A stretch of 64,000 nt of DNA, from positions 496,001 to 560,000 of the forward strand of contig NZ_VIVR01000001.1 in the NCBI RefSeq assembly GCF_007828955.1. The letters run 5' to 3'. Of the stretch, positions 26,196-35,934 are shown one piece after another (position 1 is the stretch's first letter; every line of letters begins with the position of its first letter). The DNA is from Kitasatospora atroaurantiaca. Its GTDB lineage: Bacteria; Actinomycetota; Actinomycetes; Streptomycetales; Streptomycetaceae. Under the pieces are notes generated by a model that saw only the letters and a list, made by a program, of their open reading frames with translations, made no database searches and was not told the DNA's origin. The position numbers and the translations under genes are program-made.

Positions 26196-28931
26196 GTGTC
26201 CATGCGTCGTCCGGTCCGCTTCTCGATCCTCACCGTGTCCGTCTGGTGTTGCCTCGGCTCGGTACTCGCCCCACCCGCGGTGGCCGTCACCCGGTCGCTC
26301 GCGCCCGCGCTCGCGCCGGGAACCTGCCCCGGCACGCCCCAGGTCCGCCACGCGGCGGCCGGGATCGACTTCGGCGGCAAGGAGAGCACGGCCGACCCCG
26401 ACGGTACCAGGGGCGCCATCGCGCGGGCGCTGCGGGAATCAGGGCTGCTGCCGAGCGGCTGGAGCGTCGATGCCGCCGGCAGGGTGACCCGGGGCGACTT
26501 CGCGATCGACGTCGAGCCGGTGTCGGTGCGCAGCGGCCTGTCGTACGCGCCGGTGGCCACCGCCCGGTTCACCGGCGCGGACTCGGCCGTGGTGCAGGTC
26601 TCGGACCGGGCGCGGGCGGACTTCGTCCGGCTCGCCGTGGCCGCGAAGCTGGCCGAGCTGGACCGGATCGTCACCGAGCGGGAGGCCAAGGCCCGACGCG
26701 ACGTCACCAGCGCCCTGGTCGAGGGTCTGCTCACTACCAAGAACATGCGGACCAAGCCGCCGGGCACCGAACCGGTGCCGCTCAGCCCGCGTGACCTTGG
26801 CAAGGTCAAGGCGCTGGGGCTGCTGACCGGCTCGTCCGACGCGAAGCTGGACGCGCTCGGGGCGGCGGTTGCGATGGGCCTGCTGGACCCGGACCCGGCC
26901 TCACCCCCGCACCTGTTCCCGGGCAACGAGCCGCTGGCCGGCCGGGCCGCCAGTGCCGCGCGGGCGGACACCGTCCGGGGGCTGCTGCCCACCGGGTCCC
27001 TGGACGGGTTGCTGGACGGTGCTTCGCAGGAGGATCTCCAGCAGCTCCGCGCGGTCCGCGGCTGCCAGCGCGACACCCTGCGGGACAGCGCCACCGGTGT
27101 CATCGCAGCCCGTGCCAGAGCCGACAAGGCGCTGACCGACAAGCTCGATGCGGCCCGCACGCTGCCGGTGGTGAACCGGGTGATCGTGGGCGGCGGCTGG
27201 GCAGCGACCGTCGACTACCTGACGCTGAACCCGCCGGCGGCCCCCGGTGGCAAGGTGCCGCCGGTGCTCGCGGTGGCCGCCGGCCCAGGTATGGTCACCA
27301 ACCTGGGCGACTTCCGACTCACCCAGCCCCCGATGGACATGGAGCTGCCGGGCGCGCCCTTCCAGCCGACCGACTTCGCCCGGGACCCGGTGGACTTCAG
27401 CTACTCCACGGATTTCGGCAAGGCGGTCGGCACGGCCGCCGCCCTGGCCGGGATGCCCACCTACCGGACCGCCATCACCAAGGTCGAGCAGCGCGGCGAC
27501 GCGAAGTGGCCGGACGGCGCCGCGTACCGGCTGACCCTGAGCAGCGGTCGCCTGCTGTACGCCCGGACGGTGGACGTCGCCACCGGCCTCGGGCCGGCCC
27601 GGATTCCCGACGCCCCCAGGAAGCTCACCGACCGCACCTTCTTCGACCCTCAGACCCACTACCGGCTCGTGTTCGACCACGACGGCGCCCCGACCGTGCT
27701 GGACCGGGACGGCAACAGGGTCACCGATGGGCTGCCCGACCAGGTCGGCTGGCTGTTCGGCGTGAAGCTGGAGAACGGCAGGCCGGTCCGGCTGCCCGAC
27801 CGCTCCCCGTTCCTGCTCGACCGGTCGGGCCGTCCCACCGACCCCTGCGTCGTGGACCCGCAGAGCGGCGTGTGCGTCGACCAGGACACCCGGCTGCTCT
27901 TCGACCAGGACGGCCGCCAGGTCGACCGCGACACCGTGGACCCGGACACCCTGAGCCGACTCGGGTTCACCCCGGACGGGGGCTTCCGGAGCCCGGGCTC
28001 CATCGCCGACCCGGACACGGGCTATTCGGTGAACCCGATCACCGGCGAGATCATCCGGACCGCCACCGGCGAGCCGGTCACCCCGGACTTGCTGCCCGCC
28101 GAGACGGCCGAGCAGTTGGCCGCACTGATCCGCCGGCACCGGGTCAACTACGGCGGCGACAACACCAGCGCGAGCTACGACCCCGGCGACCGGGTGCTCG
28201 TCGTGGGCGGCGGCGCCGGCGGCGCCTCCGAGGTCGAGCAGGCCACCGGCGGACGGCGCCAGGTCACTTGGGGCGCCAAGGACCGGCCGCTGGCCGCGAG
28301 CGAGTCGGACGTCCCCCAGGGGCCGAAGGACGGACTCGACCCCAGGGGGCTGTGGCGGATCGCCAAGGACCCGGCGGATCCGAGACAGGAGCAGGCCAAG
28401 GTCGACCTCAGCTTCCTCGGCGACGGATTCAACCGCCGAAACACGCTCCCGGGCGTCGGCGCCTTCTCACTGGAGGTGTGGGAACCCGTCACCCGGACCA
28501 ACGATCTGCCGACCCGGATCCGGTACACCGTCCTCGACCAGTTCCAGACGACCGGCACCGACCCGGCCGACCGAGCGCTGTACGACCGGATCGTCTACAC
28601 CATCGGTCAGGAGGCCGCCGACCCGGGCGGTGCGGCCGCCCTGCTCAGCGGTGTCAGCCTGTTCCCGATCCCGGATCAGCCGGGCGGCGAGCTGAACGGG
28701 CTGACCGACGCCGACCGCGGCCTGCGGGTGCTCGGCGCGGCCGGCGTAACCCGGAGCGTCCTCGCACTGACCTCGCCCGATGGGGTGGACAGCCTGCTGG
28801 CGCAGATCCGGGAGCAGGGCCGGGCGCTACCCCCGGACGCCCGCGGCATCACCCCGAGCATCCGCTACCACGCCCGGCGCATCGCCGAGTTGAACCGGAC
28901 GACAGGAGCAGTGATGTCCCGTCAGATGTAG
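26196..28931 (+). CDS. Large secreted protein with two dinucleotide-binding motifs
   Basis: A 911-residue protein. GTG 26196 follows GGAGGGAG at seven bases. A Sec-type signal (RRPVRFSILTVSVWCCLGSV...AVA) suggests export. Near residue 330 NRVIVGGGWAATVDYLTL resembles a flavoprotein Rossmann start, with a later TVDVATGLGPARIPDAP like the ATG motif of FAD/NADP monooxygenases. A second GGG motif is RVLVVGGGAGGASEVEQA (~residue 667). Between them lies an acidic segment of short D-x-D-G-type repeats (VFDHDGAPTVLDRDGNRVTD and similar). It is followed 67 bp later by a broken LodA-like oxidase gene. LodA enzymes need a flavoprotein partner (LodB) for their quinone cofactor, so this may be such a partner, though it is far larger and appears exported. 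I have not seen this architecture before. Confidence 0.65.
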   Translation: MSMRRPVRFSILTVSVWCCLGSVLAPPAVAVTRSLAPALAPGTCPGTPQVRHAAAGIDFGGKESTADPDGTRGAIARALRESGLLPSGWSVDAAGRVTRGDFAIDVEPVSVRSGLSYAPVATARFTGADSAVVQVSDRARADFVRLAVAAKLAELDRIVTEREAKARRDVTSALVEGLLTTKNMRTKPPGTEPVPLSPRDLGKVKALGLLTGSSDAKLDALGAAVAMGLLDPDPASPPHLFPGNEPLAGRAASAARADTVRGLLPTGSLDGLLDGASQEDLQQLRAVRGCQRDTLRDSATGVIAARARADKALTDKLDAARTLPVVNRVIVGGGWAATVDYLTLNPPAAPGGKVPPVLAVAAGPGMVTNLGDFRLTQPPMDMELPGAPFQPTDFARDPVDFSYSTDFGKAVGTAAALAGMPTYRTAITKVEQRGDAKWPDGAAYRLTLSSGRLLYARTVDVATGLGPARIPDAPRKLTDRTFFDPQTHYRLVFDHDGAPTVLDRDGNRVTDGLPDQVGWLFGVKLENGRPVRLPDRSPFLLDRSGRPTDPCVVDPQSGVCVDQDTRLLFDQDGRQVDRDTVDPDTLSRLGFTPDGGFRSPGSIADPDTGYSVNPITGEIIRTATGEPVTPDLLPAETAEQLAALIRRHRVNYGGDNTSASYDPGDRVLVVGGGAGGASEVEQATGGRRQVTWGAKDRPLAASESDVPQGPKDGLDPRGLWRIAKDPADPRQEQAKVDLSFLGDGFNRRNTLPGVGAFSLEVWEPVTRTNDLPTRIRYTVLDQFQTTGTDPADRALYDRIVYTIGQEAADPGGAAALLSGVSLFPIPDQPGGELNGLTDADRGLRVLGAAGVTRSVLALTSPDGVDSLLAQIREQGRALPPDARGITPSIRYHARRIAELNRTTGAVMSRQM

Positions 28932-28997
28932 ACCGAACAGCCTACAGTCGGATTGCTGGGTCTGCCCACGCACGGAGGCGCGGAGGGAGCTTGCAGC

Positions 28998-29347
28998 ATG
29001 CACATCGACGACGTCGCCACGGTCAGGATCCATCCGGCGATCGGTGTCGCCCGGCGCGCGGCGACGAGTGGATCGAGCTCACCCACACGCCTGGCGTGGT
29101 CGCCGTCCACTGGACGGTGCACATGGTGAACCGGAAGGCCGCATCGCTGCGCTTCGTCGGCGATACCCCGCACAACAACGGCCCGGACCGCAACGCGCTG
29201 GTGATCGATCCCGGCCTCAGGACGCTGCGCGGCCCAGCGACCACGACGGTCAGCTCGGCCCCTGGGAGCGACTGCCCCCGGCGCAGGACCGGCACTTCGG
29301 CCCGCGGGACGAGGTGGAACTCGCTCCCGGCCCTACGGTTCGGGTGA
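28998..29347 (+). pseudogene. LodA-like (CTQ-dependent) oxidase, N-terminal remnant
   Basis: ATG 28998 has GGAGGGAG upstream and encodes HIDDVATVRIHPAIGVAR, the hallmark start of LodA/GoxA-type lysine/glycine oxidases. After a deletion and frame change, the next frame reads GDEWIELTHTPGVVAVHWTV, then HMVNRKAASLRFVGDTP and NALVIDPGLRTLRGP. These match the VxWTVHLANxKAAW and LVIDPGPRxxxG blocks of LodA. The other ~500 residues with the Cys-Trp cofactor site are missing. These oxidases make H2O2 from amino acids and are usually antibacterial. Confidence 0.6.
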
Positions 29348-29816
29348 CCACCTCCCTGCTCGGCTCGGGCGACCATTTGCGGAGGTCTTTGCAGCCGGTC
29401 GTCCATCGTGCGGGACCGATCCCTGGCGGAGAACACCTGCCCGGCATTGGAGCCGCGACGGTCTGGTCTCCTACAAGACCGTGCGGCGTTCATGCCGATC
29501 AGCGAAGTGACCGGATCTGGGGCGCGAGGCCCCATCCTGCGACATGTCCGCCCCCATCTCGACCTCCAGCCGCGAGCTGCGGCCTTCGAGATCACGCTGC
29601 TGTGCGGGATCCACAGGCGCCATGGTGAGAGACGTCTCCCCTCCCCGCCGAAGACGCACTTCTCGCTATGCGGAGTCGCCGCAGGTCAGGGGCCGTTTCG
29701 CTCAACAGGTACGCCCGGAACACCAGACCCGTGGGCGCCCCCGACCGGACCATCCTCCCCTGGTCGCCACGCGGTCGGCCTTGACAGCGACGTCACCCGG
29801 ACGTAGATCGGGAAGC
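29348..29816. other. Non-coding remnant region
   Basis: It lies between the LodA remnant and the phosphatase gene. Frames are short and without ribosome sites or familiar motifs. It probably contains further decayed lodA DNA and the phosphatase promoter, but I cannot point to either. Confidence 0.3.
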
Positions 29817-32411
29817 ATGAGTCGGCACGAGCCGGTGAAGCGAACGAGGCCGCCCGTCGGGAACGACGCGGCGACCGACCCGGACGCGACCGCCGCGACA
29901 GGTGCCGGCCGTCCCGGCCGGGCGGCCGAGGCCGGGGAGGCCGACAGTGTGACGGCGGAGCGCGAGGACGCCCTGGTGGCGGCCGTCGTCAAGGCCATCA
30001 GGGAGACCGGCGCCCATGTCGGGAGCGTGTTTCTCCGCTCCCAGGACAGCCGTTCGATCGTGCTGGCCGCCACCTGCGGTGCATCGCCGTCCCTGCTCGG
30101 TGGCTGGCGGCTCATCCCGGTCAACAGCCCCATTCCGGTGGCGGCGGCCTACCGGTCGGGGCGGACAGTCCATCTGGCCGACGCCGGCGAGACGATGCGA
30201 CGCTATCCCCAGCTCGCGGTGGCCCTGCCGTACGCGTTCGGCTCGGCGTCGGTGCCGGTCAGGGCCGGCCAGGAGAGTCTGGGGGCGCTGGCGGTGGTGT
30301 GGTCGGCGCCGCCCGGGCACGCGGGGCTGTCCAGGGCCCAGCTTCGCCACCTGCGGGCGATCGCCAACCGGCTCGGCGCTGCCCTCGCCGACCTCCGAGC
30401 CCGCGGGGGCGTCCTCGAGTACGACGCCACAACGGTGCCCATCGAGGTCCCGCCTCCTACCGCACCGGCCGTACGGGTCGGCCTGTTCGATTGGCGACTC
30501 GACACCGGGGCCGTGGCCGCCGACGACGAGCTGTGCGCGATCTTCGGCCTCACGCCCGGCACATTCGACGGGCGGGCCGACACGCTGGCTTCCCGGCTCC
30601 ACCCCGGCGACCGCGTCTCGCTCCGGGCCACGGCCCGCGCGGCCATCGCGGACGGCAGGGTACTCGCCCGCCGACTGCGCATCCGCACCGCCGACGGGTA
30701 CCGCTCCGTGGAGCTGTGGGGCCGCGTGCCGGAGGCACCCGGAGAGGAGGTGCGGAGTCACCTGGTCGGCTGCGTGCTCGACGCCGCGGCTGGCTCCGCA
30801 GCCGTCACCGCGGTGGAGCGGCTCCGGGACGGGCTCTTCTCCCTCGCCCCGGACGGGCGGGTCACCTACGCCAATCGCAGCCTGGAGCAGCTGCTCGGGG
30901 CGCGTGTCCCGGAGCTGCTCGGCCGCCGCCTGTGGGATGTCCTGCCCTGGCTGTCCGATCCCGTCTATGAGGACCGGCACCGAACCGCGCTGGTCTCGCA
31001 GCAGCCCACCACTTTTCTCGTCTGCCGCCCGCCGGACCGGTGGCTCGCCTTCTCACTTCACCCGGACACGAACGGCGTGACCGGCAGAGTGGCGCCTTCC
31101 GAGCCGCCGCACTCACCGTCGGCAGTATCCGGGCCACCGTTGGAATCCCGGGAATCGCCCGGCCCACCGAAGGCTCAGGCAGCGCCCGCGCGCCTGGGCG
31201 CCATCTACCGCGTGCTGCAGCTTGGCAGCGCGCTGACCGAGGCCGTCACCACGGACGAGGTGTGCAACGCCGTCGGCGACCAGCTCCTGCCGGCCTTCGG
31301 CGGACAGCATCTGGCCATCTACGTGATCGACGAAGGCCGTCTGCACCTGCTCTTCCACACCGGCTACCACGACCGTTTCCTGCACTGGCTGGAAGGCAAA
31401 CCGCTCGACACTCCTCTGCCCGGAACGGAGACCCTGACCTCCGGCGTACCCCTGTTCATCGAGTCCCGGCAGGATCGCACCGACGCCTATCCAGCCCACC
31501 CCACGGAAGGCGTCGGGGCCTGGGCCTATCTGCCGCTGATCGCTTCCAACCGCCCCGTCGGCACCTGCATCCTCGGCTTCGACGAGATCCACCACTTCAC
31601 CACCAAGGACCGCAGCATCCTGACCGCGCTCAGCGGTCTGATCGCCCAGGCACTCGAACGCGCGCGTCTCTACGACGCGAAGTCCGCCCTCGCCCACGGC
31701 CTGCAGAACGCACTCCTGCCACACCGCCTGCCTGTCCTGCCGGGCATCCGCACCACCGGCCGGTACCTGCCCGGCACCAGCGGAATGGACATCGGCGGCG
31801 ACTGGTACGACGTGATCCCCACCGGAAGCGGCGTGGCCCTCGTCGTCGGAGACGTCGAGGGCCACAGCGTCGCCGCAGCCGGCACCATGGGCCAATTGCG
31901 CAGCGCCGTACGAGCCTTCGCCACGGCCGGCCACTCACCCAGCGCCGTCCTGGCCGGAACCAACCGGCTTCTGGTCGACCTCGGTCCCGGGCTGCTCGCC
32001 AGCTGCTGCTACATCCGCATCGAGCCGGGCACCGACCATGCCTACGCCGTCCGCGCCGGGCACTGCCCGCCGCTGCTGCGCCGTCCCGACGGCAGCACCG
32101 ACGTGCTGGAGCTGGCAGGCGGCCCGCTCCTCGGAGTCGACGGCACCAGCACCTATCCGGAGACCCGGCTGGACCTTCCCCGCGGGTCGATCCTCGCCCT
32201 CTACACCGACGGCCTCGTCGAGGAACGCGGCAGCGACATCGATCTGGGCATCGACGACCTGCGGGCCTCGCTGGCCCACGCCCGCGCCGGAAGCCTCGAG
32301 GAACTCGCCGATCAACTCCTGCGAAAGGCCCGGCACTCCTCGCACCGTTCCGACGACATCGCCCTGCTGCTCACCGAATACCACCCCGAGCAGGCCCCGC
32401 AGGCCGGCTGA
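29817..32411 (+). CDS. GAF-PAS-PAS-GAF-SpoIIE serine phosphatase
   Basis: An 864-residue sensor phosphatase. The N-terminus is disordered (~45 residues). Order after that: GAF domain (~46-180), a PAS domain with LFDWRLDTGAVAADDELCAI (~215-330), a second PAS with LFSLAPDGRVTYANRSLEQL (~340-420), another GAF (~460-620), and the C-terminal SpoIIE/PP2C domain from LQNALLPHRLPVLPGI. The catalytic metal ligands are present: GGDWYDVI, VVGDVEGHSV and SDDIALLLTEY. Such enzymes dephosphorylate anti-sigma antagonists and respond to small molecules or light. The frame extends upstream, but ATG 29817 begins the plausible protein. An RsbW-like kinase at 57868 could be in the same type of circuit. Confidence 0.9.
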   Translation: MSRHEPVKRTRPPVGNDAATDPDATAATGAGRPGRAAEAGEADSVTAEREDALVAAVVKAIRETGAHVGSVFLRSQDSRSIVLAATCGASPSLLGGWRLIPVNSPIPVAAAYRSGRTVHLADAGETMRRYPQLAVALPYAFGSASVPVRAGQESLGALAVVWSAPPGHAGLSRAQLRHLRAIANRLGAALADLRARGGVLEYDATTVPIEVPPPTAPAVRVGLFDWRLDTGAVAADDELCAIFGLTPGTFDGRADTLASRLHPGDRVSLRATARAAIADGRVLARRLRIRTADGYRSVELWGRVPEAPGEEVRSHLVGCVLDAAAGSAAVTAVERLRDGLFSLAPDGRVTYANRSLEQLLGARVPELLGRRLWDVLPWLSDPVYEDRHRTALVSQQPTTFLVCRPPDRWLAFSLHPDTNGVTGRVAPSEPPHSPSAVSGPPLESRESPGPPKAQAAPARLGAIYRVLQLGSALTEAVTTDEVCNAVGDQLLPAFGGQHLAIYVIDEGRLHLLFHTGYHDRFLHWLEGKPLDTPLPGTETLTSGVPLFIESRQDRTDAYPAHPTEGVGAWAYLPLIASNRPVGTCILGFDEIHHFTTKDRSILTALSGLIAQALERARLYDAKSALAHGLQNALLPHRLPVLPGIRTTGRYLPGTSGMDIGGDWYDVIPTGSGVALVVGDVEGHSVAAAGTMGQLRSAVRAFATAGHSPSAVLAGTNRLLVDLGPGLLASCCYIRIEPGTDHAYAVRAGHCPPLLRRPDGSTDVLELAGGPLLGVDGTSTYPETRLDLPRGSILALYTDGLVEERGSDIDLGIDDLRASLAHARAGSLEELADQLLRKARHSSHRSDDIALLLTEYHPEQAPQAG

Positions 32412-32499
32412 CGGTCAGGGTCGAGGCCTGCCCCGCCCGGCACGTCTCGTCGCGGCGGCTTCCCCACAGATCAATATCGCCCTACCGGGCCTGGGTTGG

Positions 32500-32638
32500 T
32501 TCGCGGCAGAACACCCCCTTCGAGAAGTCCACGTTCGACCACACGGTGGCAGGCACCATTGACGCGCAGGGCGAGGACTCGTATGACACGAGGCAGCTGA
32601 CCGTCATCGACAACACCGTGAGCAGCACCGAGCATTAG
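32500..32638 (+). pseudogene. C-terminal gene remnant of unknown type
   Basis: The frame reads NTPFEKSTFDHTVAGTIDAQ, then SYDTRQLTVIDNTVSSTEH and a stop. The composition and third-position GC look like real coding DNA, yet nothing upstream continues it. The stop TAG coincides with the first bases of the IS5-type element, so the insertion may have created it. No family recognised. Confidence 0.35.
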
Positions 32639-32702
32639 GGTGCGTTTCATAAGCGGTCGCCCGCTGATCTCCGCAGCATGATCGGCCAGTACAGTCGCCG
32701 TC

Positions 32703-33071
32703 ATGGCAACACCGGTACTGCGGGCGATTGAGTGGGACGGGACGTCATGGGACGACCCGTCTGACGACCAGCTGCACGATCTGCTGGCCGACATGAGCCT
32801 GACCTGGCGATTTGTCGTTGTCCAGCGGCTTGACCTCGAACCCGTCGGCCAGCACTACATGCAGGTCTATCTCAACGACGACCTCAGCTACCAGGTCGAA
32901 TACCGCGAGGGTGGCCCAGACAGGCACTTTCACGCCCGGGTGCCGCGCGAGCACGAGGTGTTCGCCGTGGAGCCCGTTGCCGAAGTGCTTCAGGACTGGG
33001 CCCGGGGGCGGCCGGGCTGGCGTGAAGCTCTTCCCTGGGCCCCGTGGCCACCGGTGGAACCAGCGCGATGA
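32703..33071 (+). CDS. Hypothetical protein inside the IS5-type element
   Basis: A 122-residue soluble protein, ATG 32703. It begins VLRAIEWDGTSWDDPSDDQL and contains FVVVQRLDLEPVGQHYMQVY, then DLSYQVEYREGGPDRHFHAR and ends RPGWREALPWAPWPP. The Trp/Pro-rich tail and beta-rich middle remind me of Imm1-type immunity proteins, but this is a weak impression. The ribosome site is poor. It is convergent with the transposase, whose stop is only ~35 bp away, and both are enclosed by the terminal repeats. Either a true passenger or a host gene trapped between IS ends. Confidence 0.6.
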   Translation: MATPVLRAIEWDGTSWDDPSDDQLHDLLADMSLTWRFVVVQRLDLEPVGQHYMQVYLNDDLSYQVEYREGGPDRHFHARVPREHEVFAVEPVAEVLQDWARGRPGWREALPWAPWPPVEPAR

Positions 33072-33105
33072 ACCTCGTGCGGCGCGATGCGCGCCACGCG
33101 GCCCC

Positions 33106-33980
33106 TCACAGCCACTCGTTGATCGCCGCGATGACCACGGTGGCTTCGTAGCGGACGGCGAGTTTGTCGTATCGAGTCGCGACGGCCCGGTGTCTCTTGA
33201 GGCGGTTGATTCCGCATTCGACAGCGTGGCGTTCGCGATAGTCGGCCTTGTCGAACTTCGGTGGCCTGCCGCCGCGCATGCCGCGCTTCTTGCGGTTGCG
33301 GATCTGGTCGGTCTTCTCCGGGATGGTGCAGCGGATGCCGCGTCTGCGCAGGTAGGCGCGGTTCGCGCGAGAGCCGTATGCCTTATCCGCGCGGACCTTG
33401 CGAGGCTTGGTGCGCGGGCGTCCCGGACCGACGCGCGGGACGCTGACGCGGTCGAGCACATTCTGGAACTGCGGGCTGTCATGGCGGTGGCCAGCGGTGA
33501 TGACCAGGGACAGCGGCTTCTGCCCCTGCTCGACCGCGAGGTGGAGCTTGGTCGTCAGTCCGCCCCGGGAGCGTCCGAGTCCGTGGTCGGCCGGTTCGGT
33601 GTCGACGCCGCCGGGCGGTTCTCGTTGAAGAGCCCCTTTTTCCGGGCGCCGGCGGCGTGCTGGTGTGCGCGGGCGATGGTGGAGTCGACGCTGACATCCC
33701 AGGTGATCAGCCCGTCGGCGTCGGCCCGGGCCTGGAGCTGTTTGAGGATTCGCTTCCAGGTCCCATCGCGCTGCCAACGCCGGAACAACCCGTAGACGGT
33801 TTCCCACTCGCCGTACCTGATCGGCACGTCCCGCCACGGCGCACCCGTCCGTGTCCGCCAGCGAATGCCGTCTATCAGCTGCCGCTTGGACCAGACCGGA
33901 GGCCGTCCCGGCTTCTTCCCCACCGGCAACAACGGCTCCAGCCTGGCCCACTGTGCGCTCGTCAGATCCCCACGTCCCAC
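33106..33980 (-). CDS. IS5-family transposase (two overlapping frames)
   Basis: Frame A (33980 to 33555, 141 residues) has the N-terminal helical domain and first Asp: [57 protein letters not shown]. Frame B (ending 33106) has [40 protein letters not shown] and [20 protein letters not shown], giving the second Asp and the Glu. They overlap between ~33555 and 33620, with frame B at -1 to frame A. Many IS5/IS427-group elements make the full enzyme by frameshifting. All catalytic residues seem intact, so the element may still move. Confidence 0.85.
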
Positions 33981-34080
33981 ACGGTGATCATTACAGAGCT
34001 TGATCGACTTCTGAAACGCACCCTAATCGACCGCCCGGCCGTCACCCGACCGGACGAGCGCATTCCCGAGGAGATAGCTT

Positions 34081-34367
34081 TGCAGTTCCGCGTCGCCGAC
34101 CTCACCCTCCACTGGACCGGCACCGACGACACCACCCCGCCTGGACACATCATCGCCGCCGGCCACGATCCGTTCGGCGACCTCCGTGTCTTCCTCTGGG
34201 TCGGCAATACGCCCGCTGACGACGCCTACCGCGGGTCCCTACTGATAAAGCACCATCAGGCCGTCGCTGCCTACGGCCCCAGCGGAAGCTACGTCACCGG
34301 CCTCGGCGATCAGACCGCGCTCCTTGCCCGGCTCGCCGACAACGGCCTTCGCCGGACCAACGACTGA
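34081..34367 (+). CDS. Hypothetical protein
   Basis: A 95-residue frame from TTG 34081, with GAGGAG six bases upstream. It begins QFRVADLTLHWTGTDDTTPP, contains GHIIAAGHDPFGDLRVFLWV and ends YVTGLGDQTALLARLADNGL. No signal peptide or known domain. It lies 55 bp past the right end of the IS5-type element. The fragment ending at the left flank of that element (32500-32638) is in a different frame, so I cannot tell whether they were once one locus. Confidence 0.5.
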
Positions 34368-34959
34368 GGAACTGTACGACGCGCCTGCACTCCCAATCGG
34401 GGCGCACCTGTGGACGGCAGCGTCTCCGCCAAGTCGCGCGGACCGGCGACCGCTCGACCGTCCCGGTGGACGACCTCCCGCAGGGCGGCTCCGGTCAGGC
34501 CATCACGTTCAGCCCGCGGAGCGTAACCGGCCTGAGGCTCCGGCAGGACCGCGACGTCGAGCTCGGTCTACGGCTCCTCCTACTCCCCGCCAAGGCGGTC
34601 GACAACGACCGCCCCACCCGCTTCTGCACCGCAGGATCGACCGGGACCGAGTGGTACCACGTGGACCTTGGAAGCGCCCAGCCCTTCAACACCGTCCGAC
34701 ATCGACTGGGAGACGGCCGACGCCGGGGCCTACAGCGTTCCGTTGCCGCACATCGCTTGCCGGTACAGCGTCGACAGCGCGTCGTCGATGGGGTGGTGCT
34801 GCGGCTTCCCCGAGGAGTCCAGCTTGTTCCACCTCGTGAGGTTGACCGCGACGGACATCTGACGCTGTTGGTGTTGGAGTACACCCCGGTAGGGCCGCCG
34901 GGCTCGCCGACGGGAGGCGCCGTCAGCCCCATCTCGATCAGCTCGGCCGGGCTGAACTG
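34368..34959. other. Decayed mosaic region
   Basis: Short protein-like stretches occur in changing frames. On the plus strand FCTAGSTGTEWYHVDLGSAQ (~34625-34685) looks like part of a galactose-binding-like domain of a glycosidase. On the minus strand LTRWNKLDSSGKPQHHPIDD (~34760-34845) looks like part of another protein. Neither can be extended. I read this as remains of two or more deleted genes. Confidence 0.35.
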
Positions 34960-35757
34960 CCTGAACCGGTTGTCGTCGATGCTCTCGGTCGAGATGTCCG
35001 GCAGCGCTGGAACGCCCCGGCCCGCCCAACCCTCTCGACGAAGTCCTCCTTGACCGGCTCGCCATCGCCGCCGCGACCGCCGTCGAGCGGTACGGCCCGG
35101 CCCACACCACCATGGCCGACCCCGCCCTCGTCGAACTGGCGATCAGCTCCGACAGCGACGAGGCAGCCAGAGCACGGGCGTTACGGCTCCTGGGGTTCGC
35201 CGCCTACCTGCCGGTCCACGTCGTCGCCGTACGCTCGCAGCTCCCGCTCGACCAGATCGGCGGCATGGTCTGCCCGACCCGCCCGGTGAAGGCCGCATCG
35301 CTCGCCGACGTGGGCGTCATCCTGGCCACCACTATGGACCCGGCCCGGCTTCCGGCAGGCGTACGCGCGGGCATCGGCGCCGCAAGAAGCCCCGACCGAT
35401 CCTGGTGGCAAGCCCGCACCGCCCTCCGCTTCACCACCCCGCGCGAACCCGTCATCCGCTACACCGACCTGGGCGCGCTGGCTCCTGGCCGAGGTACCGC
35501 AGGACACCTCACGCGACAACGCCGACGTGGCCGCCATCGCCCGAATCGCCGGCAATCCAGAGGATCTGGAGACTCTGGACGCCTACTGCGCCACCGGCTC
35601 CCTACGCCGGGCCGCCGACCTCCTCCACCTGCACCACAGCAGCGTCGCCCGCCGACTCGAACAGATCGCAAAGACCCTGGGCATCGAACTCACCGAACCC
35701 ACCGGACTGATACGGGCCGGGCTCGCCCTGACCGCATGGCGGCTACTCGACGAGTGA
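34960..35757 (+). pseudogene. PucR/HTH_30-type regulator, at least two frameshifts
   Basis: Three frames in sequence give one protein: PVVVDALGRDVRQRWNAPAR (~34960-35025), then LDEVLLDRLAIAAATAVERY...VYTDLGALA-type sequence through PLDQIGGMVCPTRPVKAASL (35030-35480), then ADVAAIARIAGNPEDLETLD and YCATGSLRRAADLLHLHHSS (to 35757). The end is the helix-turn-helix that marks PucR-like regulators. Indels lie near 35025 and near 35485 (CTGGCTCCTGGCC). It cannot make the full regulator. Its target is unknown; a glycosidase remnant lies downstream. Confidence 0.65.
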
Positions 35758-35823
35758 GGAAGTCCCGCCTCGTCAGTGGGAGTCACCCGATCAAGAGTGA
35801 GCGATTCTCACAAACGGTCGTTC

Positions 35824-35877
35824 GGTGCGGCCGGAATCTCCGTCAACTGTCTTGCCACGCCGGACAACCGGAAGCCA
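35824..35877. repeat. 54-bp repeated segment, copy 1
   Basis: By eye 45 of 54 positions match 54478-54531 in the same orientation, sharing GGTGCGGCCGGAATCTCCG and GTCTTGCCACG. It lies between the PucR-like and beta-glucosidase remnants. It is probably a fragment of a gene that also left a trace at the second site. Confidence 0.55.
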
Positions 35878-35934
35878 ACCCGGTCAGGTCAGGAGATGCC
35901 GATCTGCGTCGCCTCGTCCGGAGGGGCGCCCGGC

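Larger units (their letters stand above)
32635..34026 (-). mobile_element. IS5-family element with a passenger gene
   Basis: The left end TTAGGGTGCGTTTCATAAG (from 32635) and the right end (34026 back to ~34008; reads TTAGGGTGCGTTTCAGAAG on the minus strand) are inverted copies with one difference over 19 bases. Between them are a two-frame IS5-type transposase (33106-33980, minus strand) and an unrelated 122-residue gene (32703-33071, plus strand). Flanks are ...CGAGCA and TCGACC..., with no clear target duplication beyond the palindromic TTA/TAA. Length ~1.39 kb. Ordinary elements of this type have little room after the transposase. Confidence 0.75.
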
